Shown: piece by piece, positions 16,565 to 26,600 of the stretch | How the letters are laid out: the number at the start of each line of letters is the position of its first letter | How positions within the stretch are numbered: position 1 is the first letter of the stretch | Origin: Erysipelothrix sp. | GTDB lineage: Bacteria; Bacillota_I; Bacilli_A; Erysipelotrichales; Erysipelotrichaceae | Direction of reading: 5' to 3' | DNA length: 49,879 nt | Assembly: GCA_012512595.1 (NCBI GenBank) | Contig: JAAZDW010000017.1 | Coordinates: 1-49,879 of the forward strand | Made by a program: the position numbers and the translations under genes | The notes under the pieces: model-generated | Database searches by the model: none | What the model was told of the DNA's origin: nothing | The model's input: the letters and a program-made list of their open reading frames with translations, nothing else

Positions 16565-16600
16565 GATTATTACTATAATAATCATTGGTTTTTTCTTTTA
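16565..16600 (+). terminator. Possible AT-only terminator hairpin
   Basis: GATTATTA (16565-16572), CTA, TAATAATC (16576-16583), then a T-rich run. The stem is weak. Apart from these hairpins and the HU promoter, I see nothing in 16429-16726. Confidence 0.35.
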
Positions 16601-16671
16601 ATATCAAAAAGTGAATTATGTAAATTTTAATTATTTGATATATTTTAAAAAACTGTAAAATTGGATATATG

Positions 16672-16720
16672 TTGTATTAATAGGCTTTAAGTGATACTAT
16701 ATGTATATGAGAATGGAGGA
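16672..16720 (+). promoter_or_regulatory. HU gene promoter and ribosome binding site
   Basis: TTGTAT (16672-16677), 17-base spacer, TACTAT (16695-16700) preceded by TGA. GGAGGA at 16715-16720 is the ribosome binding site. Confidence 0.65.
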
Positions 16721-16726
16721 ATACTT

Positions 16727-17014
16727 ATGAGTAAAATTTTGAACAAGAAGTTATTGACAGACAGAATTGCTGAAGAATTTGAAAAAACTAAAAAAGAATC
16801 TGGCGAAATCGTTAATTTTATTTTAGATGAATTCACAGGAATGTTAGCAGAAGGCGGTACTGTTGAAATGAGTGGTTTCGGAAAATTTGAAGTTAGACAT
16901 CGTCCAGAAAGACCTGGGATTAATCCAGCTACAAAAGAAAGAATTACGATTAAAGCTTCAAACACTCCTGCTTTTAGAGCTGCAAAGGCACTAAGAGACG
17001 CAGTAAACGAATAA
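16727..17014 (+). CDS. hup: HU family DNA-binding protein
   Basis: Small histone-like protein that bends and compacts DNA. The 95 residues carry the family signature near GFGKFEVRHRPERPGINPAT, the beta-arm that enters the minor groove. ATG 16727 is chosen because GGAGGA lies 6 bases upstream; an upstream GTG at 16691 lies in the promoter. It is a single gene with its own promoter and terminator, next to gpsA as hbs is near gpsA in Bacillus subtilis. Confidence 0.95.
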   Translation: MSKILNKKLLTDRIAEEFEKTKKESGEIVNFILDEFTGMLAEGGTVEMSGFGKFEVRHRPERPGINPATKERITIKASNTPAFRAAKALRDAVNE

Positions 17015-17045
17015 TTTAGAAGCCTAGAAGATATATTAAAAATAA

Positions 17046-17086
17046 AAAGACTGCATACATTAATTTGTATCAGTCTTTTTTGTTTT
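17046..17086 (+). terminator. Terminator after the HU gene
   Basis: AAAGACTG (17046-17053) pairs with CAGTCTTT (17071-17078); inner ATACA/TGTAT extends the stem. TTTGTTTT follows. Confidence 0.85.
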
Positions 17087-17190
17087 AATTGACTTTTTAA
17101 CGTTAAAAGCAGGTATTTAATTAATTGGATAATTATTGTCGATATTGTAGGTACATATTGCTAAAAATATTTAAAGAAATACATTATAAA

Positions 17191-17199
17191 TGTTATAAT
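17191..17199 (+). promoter_or_regulatory. smc promoter, extended -10
   Basis: TGT precedes TATAAT (17194-17199). The -35 region (TTAAAG at 17171-17176) is poor. The leader would be about 55 bases, very AT-rich, ending in GGGAGGG before the ATG. I see nothing else in 17087-17190. Confidence 0.55.
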
Positions 17200-17261
17200 G
17201 ATTAGTGGTATATAAAAAATAATTTTAAATGTAATAATTATAATATAGATGGGAGGGTAAC

Positions 17262-20201
17262 ATGTTTCTTAAAAGAATAGAAATGCAAGGATTTAAGTCA
17301 TTTGCTGATAAAGTCGTTATAAACTTTGATCAACCTGTTACCGGGATAGTAGGACCAAATGGATGTGGAAAGTCTAATATTGCAGATGCAATCCGGTGGG
17401 TGCTTGGGGAGCAGTCTGCAAAGTCATTGCGTGGTACTAGTATGGCTGATGTAATTTTTTCAGGAACCCAAGTTAGAAAAACAGTAAATTTAGCGGAAGT
17501 TACCTTAGTTTTTAATAATCAAGACAGACATTTGAATACTGACTATGAAGAAGTCGAAATTACTAGAAAAATTCATCGTGAAAATAGTGAAGGTGAATAC
17601 TTTATAAATAAGACCGCTGTCAGATTAAAGGATATTCAAGAATTAATTATGGATACCGGCATTGGTAGAGATTCCTTAAGTATGATCTCGCAAGGTAATA
17701 TTAGTGCATTTGCTGAAGCTCGCCCTGTTGATAGAAGGGCACTTTTTGAAGAGGCTGCAGGTGTTTCAAAATATAAAAAGCGTAAAATTGAATCACTTTC
17801 AAAGCTTTCTAGAACCCAGGAAAACTTAGAAAGAGTCGAAGATATTTTAAGTGAGTTAAAAAGACAAGTAACACCACTTAAAAAGGCAAAAGATAAGGCT
17901 TTAAAATATCGTGAACTTAAAGATAATCTTCAAAAAATTGAGATTGCCGTATTAGTTTCAGATATTACATTTTTCAAAACAAAACATGAAGAACTTTTAG
18001 AAAACCTTAAGGACCTTCAATCTGATAATGCTGTTTTTGAAACATCAATCAGTGTTCATGAAGTTGCTAATACTGAAAATAAGCAAAGACAACGAAAACT
18101 AGATATTGAAATTAATCAATTACATGAAGAAATAATAAAAATAGTTAATGAAATTCAAACCTTGGAAACAAGAAAAATTGAAATTGATGAAAAACGTAAA
18201 TATCTTTTAGAGTCAGGCAGTAATGAAGTTAGAGAAAAAGAATTAAAAGCACTTTTAGCAGAAGCTAAATTTGAATATGAAGATCGTTTAAAACGATTTA
18301 GTGAAATTGATATAAATATTAAACAGTATAATAATCAATTAAGCCAAGTTTTCGACAAATTAATCAATCACAACCAACAAAGTGAAGAAGTAAAATTAGT
18401 TTTGAGAAGGTTAAACCAAAGAAAAGAAGTACTTGAAACCATGATTGACCAACCATTTCGTCAACAACAAGGTGTTAGGTCAGTTTTAGAAGCTAAAAGT
18501 AGTTTAAATGGGGTTATGGATGTAGTTGCGAGTGCCCTAAGGCCAATTGATGGTTATGAAGAAGCAATCTCAACCGCTTTAGGTGGTGCTATGTATCACA
18601 TTATCGTTAAAGATCCCGCAAGTGCTAGAAATGCAGTTAACTTTCTTAAAAATAATAAAAGTGGCCGCGCAACTTTTCTTCCCGCTTCAGTATTAAAAGA
18701 ACGTTATGTTAGAAGAGAAGACGAAATCGTTATGGATAATACAAAAGGCTTTCTCGGACTTGCTAGTGATTTTGTTGACTGTGATGTTGAGTATGATATT
18801 ATTAACCAATCACTATTGGCAAATGTGCTTGTAAGTGAGGATTTAAAAGATGCTCAAGAATTAGCTAATCGGCTACAGTTTAGATATAAGATTGTGACTC
18901 TAGATGGTGAAGTAATCCACCGCGGCGGTTCAATTACCGGTGGTTCAATTAAAGATAGTTACTCGCCTTTAACAATGCAAAAAGAGTTGCGGAAAATTGA
19001 AGAAAATATTGAAAGAAATAACCAACTTTCATTTAAATTTAATAACGTCAGTACAGAAATTGAAACAACCAAAAATAATCTTGAAACTCAATTAATGAAT
19101 AATCGGATTAATTTAGCAACACTTGAACCAATTGTAGAAGCTAAACGCTCTAAGTATGAGCATTTACAAAGTGAATATGATCTGATTATTCCTAAAGAAT
19201 TACAAGAAGAAGAAACTTTTTCTGATGAACTTATTACAATGTTAAATAAATCTTACTCAAAACGAGATGAAAGTAATGTTGAGATAAAATCAAAAAGAAG
19301 TGAAAGAATTAACCTATCAAACGAAATAGAACGCCGCGAAGCACAAATCAGACAAATTAGAAACCAATATAAAGATGTTGTTGAACAACTAAATAACATT
19401 AAAATTAATATTGCAAGAGCTGAAACTAAACTTGAAACCGATTTATCACGCCTTGCTTCTGAATATCAAATGACCTATGAACGAGCTAAGGCTAATTATG
19501 AAAATAGTGATTTTGCAGAAGCTAAGTCAGAAGTTTTGCAACTAAGACAGGCAATTGAAAGCTTGGGCAATGTCAATATGAGTGCTCCTGAAGAATATGC
19601 TGAGGTAAGTGAGCGTTATGAATTTATCAAACACCAATTTGATGACCTTCAATCCTCTCGTAAAAATCTAATTGAGGCAATAGATAGTATGGACGAAGTA
19701 ATGATTGAAAAGTTTGAAGATATGTTTCATAAAATCAATACGGAACTTCAAGGGGTCTTTAGTAAGCTATTTGGAGGCGGAACTGCAAATCTAATTATGG
19801 AAGATCCAGATGATGTTTTAAATACTGGTATTGATATCGATGTAAAACCACCAGGTAAAACAGTTCAAAACATTCGCCTATTTTCAGGTGGAGAAAAAGC
19901 CTTAATCGCAATTTCAGTTTTGTTTGCGATATTAAAGGCAAGACCGGTACCTTTATGTATTTTTGATGAGGTAGAAGCTGCCTTAGACCAAGCGAATGTT
20001 GAAAGATTTTCTGCTTATCTAAGAGAGTTTAGTCATGATACGCAGTTTATTGTAGTAACACATAGACCTGGTACCATGGCACGGGCAGATGTTTTATATG
20101 GGGTGACAATGCCACTTGAAGGTGTTTCACAAATGCTAAAAGTTGAATTAAAAGATGCAAAAGAATATGCTGATGAGGTGAATTTAAATGGGATTTCTTA
20201 A
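17262..20201 (+). CDS. smc: Chromosome segregation protein SMC (short form)
   Basis: ATPase that compacts and segregates chromosomes with ScpA and ScpB. The N-terminal half has Walker A GPNGCGKS (31-38). Two long coiled coils flank a hinge that begins near residue 400 (GVRSVLEAK, then the glycine-rich GGAMYH and HRGGSITGGS). The C-terminal half has the signature LFSGGEKAL (about 873-881) and Walker B CIFDEVEAALD. At 979 aa it is about 200 residues shorter than most bacterial SMC proteins, but all functional motifs are present. The missing length is therefore in the coiled-coil arms. It overlaps ftsY by 14 bases. Confidence 0.95.
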   Translation: MFLKRIEMQGFKSFADKVVINFDQPVTGIVGPNGCGKSNIADAIRWVLGEQSAKSLRGTSMADVIFSGTQVRKTVNLAEVTLVFNNQDRHLNTDYEEVEITRKIHRENSEGEYFINKTAVRLKDIQELIMDTGIGRDSLSMISQGNISAFAEARPVDRRALFEEAAGVSKYKKRKIESLSKLSRTQENLERVEDILSELKRQVTPLKKAKDKALKYRELKDNLQKIEIAVLVSDITFFKTKHEELLENLKDLQSDNAVFETSISVHEVANTENKQRQRKLDIEINQLHEEIIKIVNEIQTLETRKIEIDEKRKYLLESGSNEVREKELKALLAEAKFEYEDRLKRFSEIDINIKQYNNQLSQVFDKLINHNQQSEEVKLVLRRLNQRKEVLETMIDQPFRQQQGVRSVLEAKSSLNGVMDVVASALRPIDGYEEAISTALGGAMYHIIVKDPASARNAVNFLKNNKSGRATFLPASVLKERYVRREDEIVMDNTKGFLGLASDFVDCDVEYDIINQSLLANVLVSEDLKDAQELANRLQFRYKIVTLDGEVIHRGGSITGGSIKDSYSPLTMQKELRKIEENIERNNQLSFKFNNVSTEIETTKNNLETQLMNNRINLATLEPIVEAKRSKYEHLQSEYDLIIPKELQEEETFSDELITMLNKSYSKRDESNVEIKSKRSERINLSNEIERREAQIRQIRNQYKDVVEQLNNIKINIARAETKLETDLSRLASEYQMTYERAKANYENSDFAEAKSEVLQLRQAIESLGNVNMSAPEEYAEVSERYEFIKHQFDDLQSSRKNLIEAIDSMDEVMIEKFEDMFHKINTELQGVFSKLFGGGTANLIMEDPDDVLNTGIDIDVKPPGKTVQNIRLFSGGEKALIAISVLFAILKARPVPLCIFDEVEAALDQANVERFSAYLREFSHDTQFIVVTHRPGTMARADVLYGVTMPLEGVSQMLKVELKDAKEYADEVNLNGIS

Positions 20202-21162
20202 ACGACTAAAAGATAGTGTTTTAGGTAAGGATAGTAAAGACCAATATTTAAGTGGCTTTAAAAAGACTAGTGATGTCTTTACTGAAGGCGCAGAAGAGTT
20301 AGCAAAAAGGTTTAAAAGAGTTGATGATGAATTTTTAGAAGACTTTATGATTTTATTATTACAGAGTGATACTGGTTATGAAACTGCTGAGAAAATTATT
20401 AAAAGACTTAGACAGTATAATAAAGACTATACAATTAGAAACTTTAGAATTGCTATGGAGTTTGTTATTGAAAGTATGGCTGATATTTATGGAGAACAAC
20501 AAGATAATTTTGAATTTTTAAATGATGATGGAATTAAAGTTATCTTATTAGTTGGAGTTAATGGTAGTGGCAAAACAACAAGTGCTGCAAAGTTAATGTC
20601 AAAGTATAAAAATGAAGGCTATAGTGTGGCTGCTGTCGCTGCTGATACCTTTAGAGCCGGAGCCATTGAACAGCTAGCTAAATGGGGTCAACGTTTAGAT
20701 GTACCCGTAATTAAAGGACTTGAAAATGGCGATCCAAGTGCAGCATTAGTCGATGGAGCCAGATTTGCCAAAGAAAATAACATTGACATACTAATTTGTG
20801 ACACAGCTGGAAGACTTCAAACTAAAAAGAATTTAATGCTAGAGCTCTCAAAAATGCGGCGAGTTCTAGACCGGGAAATTCCTGGTTCTCCACATGCAGT
20901 TTGGCTAGTGATCGATGCTACTACCGGTCAAAATGGTTTAAGTCAAGCAGAAGTTTTTCTTGAATCTACTAAGGTTACTGGAATAATTCTTTCAAAGATG
21001 GATGGAACCTCAAAGGGTGGAATTGTAATTGGAATTAAAAACGTTTTAGATCTACCAGTTGTCTTTGTTGGAGTTGGTGAAAAACCAGAAGATATTGAAG
21101 AATTTGATATTAATAGTTACTTATTTGGAATCACGCAAGGTTTAGATTATGTTAAAAAGTAA
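20188..21162 (+). CDS. ftsY: Signal recognition particle receptor FtsY
   Basis: Membrane-associated GTPase that docks the signal recognition particle at the translocon. The N domain starts after a short basic amphipathic N-terminus (MGFLKRLKDSVLGK). The G domain has GVNGSGKTT from residue 123, DTAGRLQ and SKMDGTSKGG. At 324 aa it lacks the large acidic A domain of E. coli, as usual in Firmicutes. It overlaps smc at its start and ylxM at its end, so smc-ftsY-ylxM form one coupled unit. Confidence 0.96.
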   Translation: MGFLKRLKDSVLGKDSKDQYLSGFKKTSDVFTEGAEELAKRFKRVDDEFLEDFMILLLQSDTGYETAEKIIKRLRQYNKDYTIRNFRIAMEFVIESMADIYGEQQDNFEFLNDDGIKVILLVGVNGSGKTTSAAKLMSKYKNEGYSVAAVAADTFRAGAIEQLAKWGQRLDVPVIKGLENGDPSAALVDGARFAKENNIDILICDTAGRLQTKKNLMLELSKMRRVLDREIPGSPHAVWLVIDATTGQNGLSQAEVFLESTKVTGIILSKMDGTSKGGIVIGIKNVLDLPVVFVGVGEKPEDIEEFDINSYLFGITQGLDYVKK

Positions 21163-21463
21163 TGAGTGGATTAATGATTTAATTGTTTGGTATGGAAGTT
21201 TGTTAACTGAAAACCAATTAAATATTATGGAAAGTTATTACCAAGCTGATTTATCCTTAGCTGAAATAGCTGAGAACAATCAAGTAAGTAGATCTGCGAT
21301 TCATGCTACAATCAAGCGATCTGAAGAGTTATTATTAGGATATGAAGCAAAATTAAAGGTTGTTGAAAAATTTAAAGAACGTAGCAAAAAATATATACTA
21401 TTAAAAGATTTAAAAATTAGTGAAGTCGACAAGATAGTCAAAGACTTAGAAAAAATAGAATAG
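21149..21463 (+). CDS. ylxM: YlxM/UPF0122 family putative SRP-operon regulator
   Basis: Small 104-residue protein with a sigma-factor-like helix-turn-helix (LSLAEIAENNQVSRSAIHAT) near residues 35-55. Its family is normally encoded just before ffh, and has been shown to influence signal recognition particle function in streptococci. The start overlaps ftsY by 14 bases. Here ackA follows instead of ffh, so the usual partner is not in the window. Confidence 0.92.
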   Translation: MLKSNEWINDLIVWYGSLLTENQLNIMESYYQADLSLAEIAENNQVSRSAIHATIKRSEELLLGYEAKLKVVEKFKERSKKYILLKDLKISEVDKIVKDLEKIE

Positions 21464-21474
21464 AGGAAAATGAC

Positions 21475-22671
21475 ATGTCAAAAATTTTATCAGTAAACGC
21501 AGGTAGTTCATCACTAAAGTATCAATTATACGAAACACCAGAGTTTGATGTTTTAGCAAGTGGCCAAATTGAAAGAATTGGCAAAGAAGATGCAATTGTT
21601 ACAATTACAACAAATGGCGACAAGCATAAAAAAACTGTTTCAGTTTTAGATCACCAAGCGGCAGTTGCAACTGCCTTAGAGGATATTTTAAAATATAGTG
21701 AAATAGAATCTTTAGATGAAATAGTCGGTGTCGGTCACCGTATTGTCCATGGTGGAGAGATATTTTCAGAATCAGTAAAAACTACTGACAAAGTAGTTCA
21801 AGATGTTGAAGATTTATCACAGCTTGCACCACTGCACAATCCAGCCAATTTAACTGGATACTATGAGTTTAAAAAAGCACTAAAATCAGCAGAACATGTC
21901 TTTGTCTTTGACACAGCATTTCACCAAACTATGGAAGCAAAGGCTTTTATGTACCCACTTCCTTATTCATATTATGAAAAATACCATGTTAGAAAATATG
22001 GAATGCATGGGACATCGCACAAGTATGTTGCCAATAGAACCGCAGAACTTTTAGGTAAAAATCCAAAAGATGTCAATATTATTGTCTGTCATCTTGGAAA
22101 TGGCGCATCCTTATCAGCTGTAAAGGCAGGAAAAGTTATTGATACTTCAATGGGCTTTACACCGCTTTCAGGAGTTATGATGGGTACTAGAACTGGTGAT
22201 GTAGATCCAGCTGTCTTTCCATACTTACTCGAACAAACAGGTCTTGACCCACAAGAATTAATAGATGTTTATAATAAAGAGTCAGGGATGTTAGGTGTTA
22301 GTGATATATCAAATGATGCTAGAGATATTGAAGAAGCAACTGAAGCTGGCGTACCAAGGGCAATCTTAACTTCCGAAATGTATGCATATCGAATCGCAAA
22401 CTTTATTGGATCATATTTAATTCAATTAGGTAGAGTTGACGCAATTGCATTTACCGCAGGTATTGGTGAATATGATAAGGGCGTTAGAAGAAGAATTATT
22501 GAGATTGTCAGTGAAGCATTAGGTATTGTCTTTGACTATGAATTAAATGCCAAAGTAAGAGGCGTAGAAGTTGAATTAAGTAAACCAAATTCTAAAACCA
22601 AGGTCTTTATTGTTCCAACTGATGAAGAGTTAGTAATAGCTCAAGATACCCAAAGAATTTTAGGCATATAA
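21475..22671 (+). CDS. ackA: Acetate kinase
   Basis: Makes ATP from acetyl phosphate and ADP, releasing acetate; the last step of fermentative acetate production. The ASKHA-fold signature VNAGSSSLKYQL is at the N-terminus. HRIVHGG, MHGTSHKYV, CHLGNGAS and FTAGIGEY are also present. Length 398 aa is normal. GAGG lies just upstream, and 11 bases separate it from ylxM, so it may belong to the smc transcript. No pta gene is in the window. Confidence 0.96.
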   Translation: MSKILSVNAGSSSLKYQLYETPEFDVLASGQIERIGKEDAIVTITTNGDKHKKTVSVLDHQAAVATALEDILKYSEIESLDEIVGVGHRIVHGGEIFSESVKTTDKVVQDVEDLSQLAPLHNPANLTGYYEFKKALKSAEHVFVFDTAFHQTMEAKAFMYPLPYSYYEKYHVRKYGMHGTSHKYVANRTAELLGKNPKDVNIIVCHLGNGASLSAVKAGKVIDTSMGFTPLSGVMMGTRTGDVDPAVFPYLLEQTGLDPQELIDVYNKESGMLGVSDISNDARDIEEATEAGVPRAILTSEMYAYRIANFIGSYLIQLGRVDAIAFTAGIGEYDKGVRRRIIEIVSEALGIVFDYELNAKVRGVEVELSKPNSKTKVFIVPTDEELVIAQDTQRILGI

Positions 22672-22672
22672 G

Positions 22673-23611
22673 ATGTTAAATGAATTCAAAGCTTTAATAT
22701 CAACAAGTGATACAATAATTGTTTTTAGACACTTAGATGGCGACGGTGATGCCTTAGGCAGCCAGTGGGCAATGTATTACTATCTAAAAGAGAAATATCC
22801 AGATAAAGAAGTTTATGCAGTAGGCGATGATACCGATGGCTATCGTGACCAATTTGAAAAGCCCCATGATATCGCGGATGAAAAGTTTAAAGATGCTTTA
22901 GCTGTTGTTGTAGATACCGCAAATATTGACCGGATATCTGATCAAAGAGTTAAACTTTGTAAAACAATAGTAAAAATAGACCATCACTTAGATGTCGATG
23001 CATATGGAGATTTAGAATTTGTCTTTCCTAAAGTTTCAAGTGCCGCCGAGATTGTCGCAAATATTTTAAGAGTCTTTGAACATGATCAACCTTTAAGTGA
23101 AAAAGTTGCTAAATGTCTTTACACTGGTATTATTAGTGATACCCAAATGTTTAGTATTGCTGGGGTAAATGAAAAAACTTTTAAAACAGTTGCTTATTTA
23201 AGCGAGTCAAATATTGATGTAGGCAAAATATGTCGAAGTTTAAATGCAATTGACTTAGACTTATACAAGTTTAGGATAGCAATTTCTAATCAGATTATCT
23301 TTGATGACAGTGGACTGGCATATTTGATAATTTCAAATAAAACCTTAGCTACCTATAACGTTTCGCACTCAATGGCTAAAAGAAATACCGACTTAATGAA
23401 AAACATTAAAGGTATTGATATTTGGGTATTATTTATTGAAGACAAAGAAAAACCAAATACTTATTCCGCAAGTTTACGCTCTAATGAAATAGTAATTAAT
23501 GATACTGCTCAAGCCTTTGGTGGCGGTGGCCATAACTTTGCAAGTGGAATTAAGGGTTTAGATGAAGAAAAATTAAAAGAATTAATAAAAGAATTGAAAA
23601 CGAAACTTTAA
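22673..23611 (+). CDS. nrnA: DHH family phosphoesterase, NrnA-like oligoribonuclease/pAp phosphatase
   Basis: Degrades very short RNAs and probably dephosphorylates pAp. DHH-domain motifs are visible: HLDGDGDALGS (from residue 20), VVDTAN, DHH at 103-105, then the DHHA1 motif GGGGHNFASG near the C-terminus. At 312 aa it fits NrnA (YtqI), which lies next to dnaE in Bacillus subtilis too. Only one base separates it from ackA. A terminator begins at its stop codon. Confidence 0.93.
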   Translation: MLNEFKALISTSDTIIVFRHLDGDGDALGSQWAMYYYLKEKYPDKEVYAVGDDTDGYRDQFEKPHDIADEKFKDALAVVVDTANIDRISDQRVKLCKTIVKIDHHLDVDAYGDLEFVFPKVSSAAEIVANILRVFEHDQPLSEKVAKCLYTGIISDTQMFSIAGVNEKTFKTVAYLSESNIDVGKICRSLNAIDLDLYKFRIAISNQIIFDDSGLAYLIISNKTLATYNVSHSMAKRNTDLMKNIKGIDIWVLFIEDKEKPNTYSASLRSNEIVINDTAQAFGGGGHNFASGIKGLDEEKLKELIKELKTKL

Positions 23612-23639
23612 AAGACTGAGAAATCAGTCTTTATTTTAT
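23611..23639 (+). terminator. Terminator after nrnA with GAAA tetraloop
   Basis: AAAGACTGA (23611-23619), GAAA loop, TCAGTCTTT (23624-23632), then ATTTT. The stem starts at the last base of the nrnA stop. Confidence 0.85.
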
Positions 23640-23645
23640 ATTAAA

Positions 23646-23654
23646 TGTTATAAT
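23646..23654 (+). promoter_or_regulatory. dnaE promoter, extended -10
   Basis: TGT precedes TATAAT (23649-23654), just behind the nrnA terminator. No good -35. Confidence 0.6.
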
Positions 23655-23678
23655 GAAAAAAAGAAAAGAGGGGTTATT

Positions 23679-26600
23679 GTGTTTGCGATTCTTGATGTAA
23701 AAAGTGCATATTCTTTATTTGATGGAACAATAAGTCCTAAAGATATTGTTGAAATAGCTGTCCAAAAGGGCTATCGGGCAGTTGCGATTAATGATTTAAA
23801 TACCTTGCATAGTTTGATGGAGCTAAAAAGTCTTGCAGAAAAAAACAAGATACAACCTCTTTATAGTCTTAGAGTTATTATTGAAAATCAAGATAATCTA
23901 ACATATTTACTATATGCCAAAAATAATGATGGCTATAAAGACTTATTAAAATTATCAACATTTTTAGCAAGGTTAGATACCGTCCTCACTTATGAAAACT
24001 TAATTGAATATACAAATGACTGTGTTGTAATTGTTTATGGCGAAGGTGGTATTATTGAAAATGATAGTATTGATACTGTTGGCTATTTAGAATTATTTAA
24101 AAAAACACTTAGAGATTTTTATATAGGTATTTCTAATAACACCTCAAACAAGTGGAAAGTTGATAACGATAAACTAAAAGACTTATGTAATATTATGAAT
24201 GTAGAAACAGTGGCACTACCTAAGGTTGAATTTAAAAGTTTAGAAGATGTTGATGTTAAAAGACTATACATAGCAATGGCTAATAGCCGCTTATTTTTAG
24301 ACCACCAAAATTATGTCAATGAGAAAAATTTCTTTTTAAATTTAGATCAAATAGAAAAGTTTTATGATAAAGCTGATATTCAAAACACAATAGAAATTGC
24401 GAATAAATGTCAAGTTAATTTTAATACCATTGAAAAAGCTGACCTACCGGTTTACAAAAATCCTGCCGGAGTCTCAAGTGAAAAGTATCTTTCAAACTTA
24501 TGTATAAAAGGGTTGAATAAAAGGCTTGACAATCTGGTTACCTATGAATACTCCAACCGACTTAAACATGAACTCCAAATAATAAATGAAATGGGCTTTG
24601 CCGATTATTTTTTAATTGTTTATGATTTTATCTTGTTTGCAAGAAAAAATAATATTTATGTTGGCCCAGGTAGGGGAAGTAGTGCTGGATCTTTAGTTGC
24701 CTATGTCTTGGGCATCACTCATATCGATCCAATTAAATATGGTCTTTTATTTGAAAGATTTCTAAATCCAGAGCGAGTTAGTTTACCCGATATTGACATT
24801 GATTTTCCTGACAACAAAAGATCACTTATCATTGACTATGTTTCCAGCAAGTATGGAAGTGAGCAAGTGGCACATATTATTACTTTTGGAACCTTTGCGG
24901 CTAAGCAGTCGATTAGAGATGTTGGAAAGGCTTTAAATATTCCAACCTACCAACTAGACCGAGTTTCCAAGATGATTCCAAATACGCCTAAAATAAAATT
25001 ATCCGATGTTTACAATAAAAATCATAATTTCAAAAAGTTCATTAAAGAGGACGCTAAACTAAAACAACTATATTACTTAGCATCAAAAATAGAAGGCTTG
25101 CCACGACACACTTCCCTTCATGCGGCTGGGATTGTCTTATCAGATAAGCCCTTAGTAAATTATGTCCCACTAATGCAAATTGATAAAGAACATAACGTAA
25201 CCCAATATTCAATGGACTACTTAGAAGCAATTGGATTAAATAAGATGGACTTTTTAGGCTTAAGAAACTTAACTATTATCGCAAATGTTGTTGAGAAAAT
25301 TCCAAACTTTAATATTTTTAATATTCCTTTAGATGACAAAAAAACATATGACTTAATTGCCGATGGCCAAACATCGGGTATTTTTCAACTTGAATCCTAT
25401 GGAATGACAAAACTATTAAAGCAAATGCAGCCCTTTGAATTTAATGATATCGTTGCTGCAATTGCCTTATATCGACCAGGCCCCATGGAAAATATTCCGA
25501 CATACTTAAAGCGCCGATTTACAAAAAATGAAATTACTTACTTACATCCTGATTTAAAGCCTATTTTACAAGAAACCTATGGGATTATTGTTTATCAAGA
25601 ACAAATAATGCAAATAGCTCAAAAAATGGCAGATTTCTCGCTGGCAAAAGCTGATATCTTAAGAAAAGCGATGTCAGATAAAAATGCAACAGCTTTAGGC
25701 TCACTTAGAGAAGAGTTTATCCTTGGTAGTGTAAAAAAAGGTTATTTAAAAAAAGATGCGATTGAAGTCTATAATTTAATTGAAAAGTTTGCTAACTATG
25801 GCTTCAATAAGGCCCATAGTGTTGCTTATTCACTAATTGCCTACCAACTCGCTTACTTGAAAACTAATCATTACTTTCAGTTTTATATAGCTCTTTTAAA
25901 TAGTGTAATTGGTGGACCTAAAAAAACTCGAGAATATGTTTTAGAATGTAGGCGCCGTGAAATCAAAATTTTAAAACCACATATAAATTACAGCATCGAT
26001 GAATATATTGAACATCAAGGCGCAATTTTATTTCCACTTTTGTCTATAAAAAGCGTTGGTAAACTTGTTTGTGACAAACTTTTAAATGAACGAAAAAACG
26101 GACTTTTTAAAGACTTTTTCGATTTTGTTGCTAGAGCTAATGTTATTAAAATAAATAAACCTATAATTGAAGCATTAATTTATGGGGGAGCCTTGGATAG
26201 TTTTGGTCATAATCGAACAACTATGATAAAAATGCTAGACCAAGCCCTAATGTATGCTGACTTAGTAAAAGTAGATGCCAAAGAAGTAACCCTCGACTTT
26301 AACATTGTTTCTAAGCCAAAGATTTTAATACATAAAGCAGATAACTTTTTTGAACTTGAAAAAGAGAAAGAAATGCTAGGTTTTTATCTGTCAACCCATC
26401 CAATTGCACAAAAGAAAAGTGATTTAAACTATCACGGGGACAGTATTATCGAAGTTAAAAATACAAGAAAAACAAAAGATCTTTTAGTCTATGTCACAAA
26501 CATAAAACAACACCGCACTAAAAATGGATTTTTGATGGCCTTTGTTAGTGTTAATGATGATACTGATAATATTGATCTAGTTTTAATGCCAAACATCTAC

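Noticed and set aside
17262-20201. smc as a truncated pseudogene because of its length
   Set aside because: Both ATPase halves and the hinge are intact in one open frame; only the arms are shorter.
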